A DNA stretch of 11,894 nucleotides, taken from contig DASXTB010000107.1 in assembly GCA_036505615.1 (NCBI GenBank), positions 1 to 11,894 of the forward strand, read 5' to 3'. The notes under the pieces are model-generated. The model saw only the letters and a program-made list of their open reading frames with translations. It did not search any database and was not told where the DNA came from. Source of the stretch: DASXTB01 sp036505615 (GTDB lineage: Bacteria; Acidobacteriota; UBA6911; JACQSX01). This document shows, one piece after another, positions 7,846 to 11,894 of the stretch; position 1 is the first letter of the stretch; every line of letters begins with the position of its first letter. The position numbers and the translations under genes were made by a program.

Positions 7846-7922
7846 TGGTGGGCGCTCGCGGGCTCGAACCGCGGACCTCCTGCTTGTAAGGCAGGCGCTC
7901 TAACCAACTGAGCTAAGCGCCC
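7846..7922 (-). tRNA. tRNA-Val (anticodon UAC), CCA encoded
   Basis: All arms can be drawn. The acceptor stem is GGGCGCT/AGCGCCC, the D-stem GCTC/GAGC, the anticodon stem CCTGC/GCAGG with loop CTTACAA (anticodon TAC), and the T-stem CGCGG/CCGCG with loop TTCGAGC. The discriminator base is A, followed by an encoded CCA at 7848-7846. The anticodon UAC reads valine codons. The gene stands alone. A promoter is visible upstream and a decayed gene fragment abuts its 3' end. Confidence 0.97.
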
Positions 7923-8102
7923 CGAGGGCGAGAAGGCTAACCAAGGCAATATATTACAACGAGCGCGAAGACGCCATCGCAATGGGCGTTTTGGCGCCAG
8001 AGTGCAACTGGGGTGCAAGTTTTGATGGTTTCATCGCGTTCGTTTCTGAGTTCTGCACTAACATTAGCATTCTCGTTGGCAGGTGCATTTGTTCGGAAAG
8101 GT
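7923..8102. other. Intergenic gap between the SIR2-like gene and tRNA-Val
   Basis: Apart from the tRNA promoter at 7953-7982, I see no gene or clear terminator in this 180-nt stretch. A reading frame here on the minus strand is only the shadow extension of the SIR2-like gene's end. Confidence 0.5.
7953..7982 (-). promoter_or_regulatory. Candidate sigma-70 promoter of tRNA-Val
   Basis: On the minus strand, -35 TTGCGA (7982-7977) and -10 TGTAAT (7958-7953) are separated by 18 nt. They match the TTGACA/TATAAT consensus at four and five positions. The expected start would lie about 25 nt before the mature tRNA 5' end, a normal leader length. Confidence 0.5.
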
Positions 8103-9260
8103 TCACGCGCCTTTGTCCGCATACAAAATTTCAAGGATTTCCTCAACTTCCTCGAAACGTCGATATTTATCCTCATAGTGGGAGCCAAAAATAGTCTGCA
8201 TCCGTCTTTTGAAGTCCCCGTGACCGCTGTGTGATGGATCATTCCCGGGATTGATGATCCACACCTTGGCCGAAACTTTTCCATCAGGATTATTTCTTAG
8301 AGCTGAACGGAAGAGCCATTGAGCGTAGAAATCTGTCGGAGCAAATGAGAAACCCAAGATAACAACATTGGAAGCGGAAGCCAAATGGGCGAATGCCTGC
8401 CCCCAGATTGCCCGGGTTATTGAATTTTTCATGATTGGTTTGTTTAACAAAGGCGGGATTAGAAAGACAGCTGAGGGGCTGCCACAAGTGAAGCATCGAG
8501 GTAGATCACCGATTCCAGAGACGTTAACCAGACACCGTTCGAAATTGCGCTCGTCAAATCCATTCCTGCCAGCGCCGACAACGGTGAGGTCGGCACCACC
8601 ACCACACAGTTCATTGGTGCAGACATACCAATTCAGGGAACCGTGCATTTTTAAAAATGTGCCTGGGCCATACCATGGACTGTCGCCGGGAAAGAGAGAC
8701 TGTCCGGTTATCCGGACATGAAATGTTTGATAAAGCTCAGAGCGCTTCTTAAACAATTCCCGGTCGAGCAATAAGTCGTAATTGAAGGTGATGATCGAAT
8801 CATTTAGTTTCACTTTTTCGACCAGCAACTTTGAAAACTTGCCGGAGCGACGAAAGGTGCACAACCCTATTATTCGTTGGATGTACCTTGTTAGCTCATT
8901 CAGGGCTAATTGGCGCCGAGCGCGAATATCGCTTTCCTTCGGAAGGAATTCGTTTTCTATTGCAAGCGACGTGAATACGTCCTCAAGGTTTAGGGATTCC
9001 CAACGACTAGTACCGAAGGGGACATCCTGAAGTTCCCAAGTTGGTTTGATGTAGCCGAACAATGATGGATAGTCATGCTCAATCTGCTTCGCCGTACCCC
9101 CTGGATAAAGCTTATCCAGGAAATTCAGATGAAAGAAGCCGGCAGTCAGCGGCGGATTGGGCCGATCTTCCACGGATGGAGCCGTGGGATCATCGGAGTC
9201 CCTAAGTAAAACGTCACCGAAAGACGCCCCGGCGCCAACTACGAAAACGTTGTCCGCCAT
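8103..9260 (-). CDS. SIR2-like NAD-binding protein (possible NADase or deacylase)
   Basis: About 385 residues from the ATG at 9260. The SIR2-type motifs run in order: NVFVVGAGASFG (GAGAS at 9-13), ITFNYD (160-162), the HG catalytic-type histidine in KMHGSLNW (H206), two cysteine pairs (C214/C219 and C256/C259) spaced like the sirtuin zinc module, VVILGFSFAPTD (GFS at 303-305), and KVWIINPG (N337), the usual adenosine-side NAD contact. Proteins of the SIR2_2 type with this build are often NAD-consuming effectors of anti-phage defence, but deacylase chemistry is not excluded. The start is uncertain. ATG 9260 has GGAG 9 nt upstream, ATG 9275 lacks a good site, and ATG 9431 overlaps the previous stop (ATGA) but would add 57 residues unlike any SIR2 N-terminus. 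A TAAAAT box at 9297-9292 could give it its own promoter. The gene is A+T-richer than the receptor genes. Confidence 0.82.
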   Translation of the reverse strand: MADNVFVVGAGASFGDVLLRDSDDPTAPSVEDRPNPPLTAGFFHLNFLDKLYPGGTAKQIEHDYPSLFGYIKPTWELQDVPFGTSRWESLNLEDVFTSLAIENEFLPKESDIRARRQLALNELTRYIQRIIGLCTFRRSGKFSKLLVEKVKLNDSIITFNYDLLLDRELFKKRSELYQTFHVRITGQSLFPGDSPWYGPGTFLKMHGSLNWYVCTNELCGGGADLTVVGAGRNGFDERNFERCLVNVSGIGDLPRCFTCGSPSAVFLIPPLLNKPIMKNSITRAIWGQAFAHLASASNVVILGFSFAPTDFYAQWLFRSALRNNPDGKVSAKVWIINPGNDPSHSGHGDFKRRMQTIFGSHYEDKYRRFEEVEEILEILYADKGA

Positions 9261-9427
9261 CAACAGATTCTCCATGAGACCGATTGACAGAATTTTAGGT
9301 GAACAATCCAAATACGGAGGGGATGTAGGCGGACTCGGCCAATCGCCATCGGTCCAGTGTTGCCATCGCCTTGATGGAATCCCGTTTTGCATTGGGAATG
9401 TGATTCCGTCCAAAACCTTCCTTGGCG

Positions 9428-10112
9428 TCATCGCAGGACTGGTAGGGAACTGGCGAGCAACTGGTTACCATTGGTACGCAACCAGTACTTCGCCCTCTCC
9501 ATCTCTGGGCAAAGACTTTGGACAGTCAGCCAAAAGCGCTTTGAATGATCCGGTACAGCCAGGTGGACGACTTCGTGGGTGACGAGATAGCGCAGGACGT
9601 AGTCTGGTGCCATTATGAGCCGCCAGTTAAAGGACAAATTCCGCAGAGAGGAGCAGTTCCCCCACTTGGTACGTTGGCCCATGACATAGACCTTTCGGGG
9701 AAACCGTTGCAGTCGGCGTGTGATGCTGGCGAGATGTCGCTTGATCTCTTCTCTCGCCTGCCGCCGCAACCAGTTTTCCAGGCTCTTGCCCGGAGGCGTC
9801 CACTCCTCCAGTCCTCTGGTTATGACAAGACAACCCTGCTGGCAGGCTACTCTGTTGGCACGTCCTCGATGGGCCGCCTTCTCTATCCGAACGGGTGTTA
9901 AGGTAACCACGGTAGAGAATCTCGCGGGCATTGCTCGGGCGCGGCTTACGCACAGACCGTAATCGGTCCACACGGTCGAGTTGGCTGACGATCCATGCTG
10001 CGTTAGAGCGAAGAAATGGCTCAACTTCGGCGAGTTCTCTGGCTTTAGGATGCACCACTTCCATACCCCCTATTCCAACGCGCACTCGGAGCTTGCGGGC
10101 GGCCACCTTCAC
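9428..10112 (-). pseudogene. YgjP/WrpA-like (DUF45) metal-dependent hydrolase, frameshifted
   Basis: Two overlapping minus-strand frames together make one YgjP-like protein of about 227 residues. The N-terminal part, from GTG 10112, reads RKLRVRVGIGGMEVVHP up to REILYRGYL. The C-terminal part then continues TPVRIEKAAHRGRANRV in the next frame. Removing one A/T base near 9898-9899 would join them smoothly. The C-terminal part holds GQRTKWGNCSS, LSFNWRLIMAP, the zinc site HEVVH (9577-9563) and the third ligand histidine in DHSKRFW (9547-9545), so the catalytic half is intact. YgjP-like hydrolases are SprT/WLM-type metalloproteins often found beside restriction systems. There may be a second flaw at the start: ATG 10129 overlaps the preceding stop but reads only six codons. 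The cause could be real decay, a sequencing indel or programmed frameshifting. Confidence 0.8.
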
Positions 10113-10125
10113 GTTAAGCCGCTGC

Positions 10126-10608
10126 TCATTTTTTCAAGACCACCGACCCGATGTCGCCGATCGTCAGAGTGAACTCAGACGGCGGACTTTTCTTCGGAAT
10201 CAAGAACGAAGCTGTGAAGTAGCCCTTCTGCTTGGGCGGGACCTCCTGACCTTTTATGTTGGAAGCGGCCATCGACGACTTGACGAGGTCTGTGAGCGAT
10301 AATAATTTTTCAACAAGGCCCCCACCTCCCAACGCCTTCTTGATCTCCTCCTGCGTCATGGCAGGCGCGACGGACTTGCCGTCTGAAAGAGAAACCTCTT
10401 TGATCGCGAACGACGCGTCGGTGGAGTTCTCGATCAACACGCTGCCCCACAGAATTTTCTTGTCCTTCACTTTGCAGTCCATGACCCAGAAACTCTCGAT
10501 CGTCGCCACCACCCCGTCGCGCGAGAGGAACTTTTTTTCAGGCAGCCACTGCGCCTGCAGCGGCAGCGCTGCGAGAAAAAGGCAGAAGCACACGGCCAGT
10601 AATCTCAT
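10126..10608 (-). CDS. Small secreted protein of unknown function
   Basis: 160 residues. The start is ATG 10608, chosen because GGAGG lies 8 nt upstream and because the promoter at 10651-10656 rules out the longer frame beginning at 10686. A clear signal peptide (MRLLAVCFCLFLAALPLQA, cleavage before QW) is followed by an apparently soluble domain of beta character (TIESFWVMDCKVKDKKILWG, then SVLIENSTDASFAIKEVSL) with a Gly-rich turn (ALGGGGLVEKLL) and a Lys-rich end. There is a single mature cysteine just after the WVMD segment. I do not recognise the family; FASI-like or DUF-type beta-sandwich comparisons would be guesses. It is the first gene of a likely operon with the YgjP-like and perhaps the SIR2-like gene; its TGA overlaps an ATG (ATGA at 10129-10126). 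Confidence 0.72.
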   Translation of the reverse strand: MRLLAVCFCLFLAALPLQAQWLPEKKFLSRDGVVATIESFWVMDCKVKDKKILWGSVLIENSTDASFAIKEVSLSDGKSVAPAMTQEEIKKALGGGGLVEKLLSLTDLVKSSMAASNIKGQEVPPKQKGYFTASFLIPKKSPPSEFTLTIGDIGSVVLKK

Positions 10609-10615
10609 TCTCCTA

Positions 10616-10619
10616 ACCT
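10616..10619 (-). promoter_or_regulatory. Shine-Dalgarno GGAGG deciding the start at 10608
   Basis: On the minus strand ATGGAGGTTAGGAGAATG contains GGAGG 8 nt before the second ATG. The first ATG (10623) sits inside this site and lacks one of its own, so the signal-peptide start at 10608 is preferred. Confidence 0.6.
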
Positions 10620-10650
10620 CCATTCTCAAGGTCAAACCTTTAGGGCGCGC

Positions 10651-10656
10651 ATTATA
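10651..10656 (-). promoter_or_regulatory. -10 box TATAAT of the secreted protein / YgjP / SIR2 cluster
   Basis: A perfect TATAAT on the minus strand, about 43 nt before the chosen start codon. The -35 region is poor: TTTACT at a 19-nt spacing is the best match, so an activator may be needed. The transcription start would be near 10644. Confidence 0.5.
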
Positions 10657-10724
10657 CTGCTTTAGGTTGATAGAAAGTAAATACAATTTTGTGAAGGGGC
10701 GTTAGATGCCAAGTAGACCACCTG

Positions 10725-11384
10725 CTACGACTGATGGACGACTTCTGTGGAAAACCCCACAGCGAACCCGTATTGGTCGTGTCCGCAGTCTGTCAAGACG
10801 GCATCAGGGTCGTAACCGAACTTCACGAACGCCTTCGCTCGAAGCAGCCAGGAGAAGAACGGGAACTCGTCGGCCATGGCGTCCGCTACCGGGTGGACGG
10901 CGACCAGGCCTGCGCTCTGGGTGAAGTGGTTGCCGTCTTTCGGAGCGTGGAGCGTCTTCTCTTCGCAGGGGTAAGGAAACTTGCCGCTGTAGACGTGGTG
11001 CACGCTCCACTTGTTGAAGCTTCCGAAGCGCTCCGGACGCTCGCCGCCCGCCCATAGGTACGCGGCGATGGCGGGGCCGTTCGCGCGGGTGTCGCAGCAG
11101 ATCTTGCGCTCTTTGAAGCCGACTTTCAGCTGGTCGGGATAGACGTGATACCGCTTCTCTCTGGTGCAGCCGGGAAGAAGCAGCGCGGCCTTTTCCGGCC
11201 ACTTCACGAACTCGTCGAGGTCTTTGCACACGAGATCCGCAGTCTTGCGGATGGAATCTCCTCTCAGGCGTGACAGCTCAAAGTCAACCCATTCTTGCAG
11301 CTTTTCGAGACTGCAGGGGCTGAGGGCGGCGGTCGGGGAGTCTAGGTTGAAGCGTCTCTTCTTCGTTTTGTTCGGCAGGGTCAA
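10725..11384 (-). CDS. Conserved-looking hypothetical protein
   Basis: A 219-residue soluble protein with no signal peptide or membrane segment, which I do not recognise. The N-terminus is Lys/Arg-rich (NKTKKRRF). The middle has KRYHVYPDQLKVGFKERKICCDTR, rich in Cys and aromatic residues (continuing after a break), then ANGPAIAAYLWAGGERPERF. The last third is strongly patterned, with NHFTQSAGLVAVHPVADAM, then FPFFSWLLRAKAFVKFGYDPD, and ends at CGHDQYGFAVGF. The spread of His, Cys and Asp could bind metal, but no known site is apparent. The only plausible start is TTG at 11384: the frame is open upstream to a TAG at 11438 but has no ATG or GTG there. A ribosome binding site is not evident. It is G+C-rich, unlike the SIR2-like gene. 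About 115 nt, including the promoter, separate it from the next gene downstream. Confidence 0.68.
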   Translation of the reverse strand: MTLPNKTKKRRFNLDSPTAALSPCSLEKLQEWVDFELSRLRGDSIRKTADLVCKDLDEFVKWPEKAALLLPGCTREKRYHVYPDQLKVGFKERKICCDTRANGPAIAAYLWAGGERPERFGSFNKWSVHHVYSGKFPYPCEEKTLHAPKDGNHFTQSAGLVAVHPVADAMADEFPFFSWLLRAKAFVKFGYDPDAVLTDCGHDQYGFAVGFSTEVVHQS

Positions 11385-11410
11385 TGATGGGGCGGTCTGT
11401 GGCCCGCAAC

Positions 11411-11508
11411 GACTATAGTCATTACCGGCCTCAAACTAAGGCCGGATTGACTTTGTCAGGCAGGCGAAAGCCACCCCTCGGTGGCTTAGATTTGAGTGGA
11501 TCAACTCA
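11411..11508. other. Hairpin-dense divergent intergenic region
   Basis: Five inverted repeats follow one another: gactatagtc (11411-11420, perfect palindrome); ccggcct/aggccgg with a 7-nt loop (11425-11445); tgac/gtca with a 3-nt loop (11448-11458); aagccacc/ggtggctt with a 4-nt loop (11468-11487); and tgagt/actca with a 6-nt loop (11493-11508). None is followed by a good U-tract, so they are not ordinary terminators. They could form a structured leader or small RNA, or be operator sites between divergent genes. The role is unknown. Confidence 0.55.
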
Positions 11509-11894
11509 GGCAGCATCCGGCCTTCCGGCGAGAGGACGACAAAATCATCCGCTTCTTTGAAGAATGGGACCTCTACAGGATTGTAGATGAGCTAAGCGAT
11601 GTCACCCACGATGCTCCCGGCATTCCAGGATTCCGGAGTTCATTAGACAAGCAAGAAAAAATCAAATTAGGTTTTAGTTTGCTTCTCACGTTCTGTAAAA
11701 TTCGTTCAATGACACTCTCGGAAGAGGCACGACGACAGAATCTGAAATTGCTCCTGAGACGGCTGATGGATGTTCTAGGCGAACACTCCATCAACATCGA
11801 GCAATTTGATCCGTCTTCGAAGGATTTCACCGATATCTATCCCACGACATGGAAAGAAGCTGAACAATGTCATTGGATAAAGATATCGCTTTCC
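11496..11894 (+). CDS. Unrecognised protein, N-terminal or internal part, cut by the right edge
   Basis: A plus-strand frame is open from just after a TGA (11493-11495) to the window end, 133 codons. It begins with GTG at 11496 and reads RREDDKIIRFFEEWDLYRI, later SMTLSEEARRQNLKLLLRRL and MDVLGEHSINIEQFDPSSKD. The charged, helix-rich composition and balanced codon use look like real protein, and the opposite strand gives nothing sensible. No ribosome binding site precedes the GTG and no ATG occurs before 11709. So either the start is unusual or this is a fragment of a gene that lost its 5' end. I do not recognise a family. It is divergent from the neighbouring hypothetical gene, with the hairpin-dense region between. 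Confidence 0.5.
   Translation, partial: MDQLRQHPAFRREDDKIIRFFEEWDLYRIVDELSDVTHDAPGIPGFRSSLDKQEKIKLGFSLLLTFCKIRSMTLSEEARRQNLKLLLRRLMDVLGEHSINIEQFDPSSKDFTDIYPTTWKEAEQCHWIKISLS

Noticed and set aside
7937..8284. A 115-codon minus-strand frame between tRNA-Val and the SIR2-like gene
   Set aside because: It overlaps the SIR2-like C-terminus in another frame and has no domain signal or ribosome binding site.
10804..11229. A 141-codon minus-strand frame rich in Arg
   Set aside because: It is nested inside the 219-residue gene in another frame; the Arg/Pro-rich composition is typical of a shadow frame.
7846..11894. The right-hand accessory cluster as an island integrated into tRNA-Val
   Set aside because: Integration normally uses the tRNA 3' end, which points left here (7846). 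The cluster lies on the 5' side, and I see no repeat of the tRNA end on the right.

Overview
The window reads as bacterial chromosome, most likely from the Acidobacteriota (a Solibacter/Bryobacter-like soil lineage). This rests on three things: a large Oar-type TonB-dependent receptor with an N-terminal carboxypeptidase-regulatory-like domain, a SigK/RskA-type sigma/anti-sigma pair with a zf-HC2 head, and a double-domain PAP2/haloperoxidase-like secreted protein. That combination is common in the phylum, but the assignment is an inference. Nearly every gene is on the minus strand.

Left part (1-7542). A minus-strand gene for an exported protein runs off the left edge (start at 84, with a strong ribosome binding site). 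Between it and the next gene lies an odd non-coding element (about 211-324). It has seven ACG triplets spaced exactly 6 nt apart, then five CGT triplets also spaced 6 nt apart, and can fold back on itself. Then comes a two-gene operon read leftwards: a secreted protein with two tandem PAP2/vanadium-haloperoxidase domains (5283-3604), followed 16 nt later by a 1075-residue TonB-dependent receptor (3587-360). Further right is a second operon, an ECF sigma factor overlapping its membrane anti-sigma factor by 14 nt (7542-5544), closed by a clear intrinsic terminator (5466-5506).

Middle (7543-8102). tRNA-Val(UAC) with an encoded CCA and a recognisable promoter. Directly against its 3' end is a decayed C-terminal remnant of what looks like a GH38 alpha-mannosidase, which suggests a past recombination at the tRNA end.

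Right part (8103-11894). An accessory-looking cluster. A promoter with a perfect TATAAT box drives a small secreted protein of unknown function. It is followed, with ATGA-type junctions, by a YgjP-like HExxH metallohydrolase carrying a frameshift, and then by a SIR2-like NAD-binding protein that keeps the sirtuin motif order including four cysteines. Farther right is an unrecognised 219-residue protein. Next comes a 100-nt divergent intergenic region holding five successive small inverted repeats. Last is a plus-strand reading frame that runs off the right edge. The SIR2-like gene and the right-edge frame look visibly A+T-richer than the receptor genes, which fits acquired DNA. The strongest candidates for something undescribed are the period-6 ACG/CGT fold-back element, the SIR2/YgjP/secreted-protein cluster, and the hairpin-dense intergenic region.
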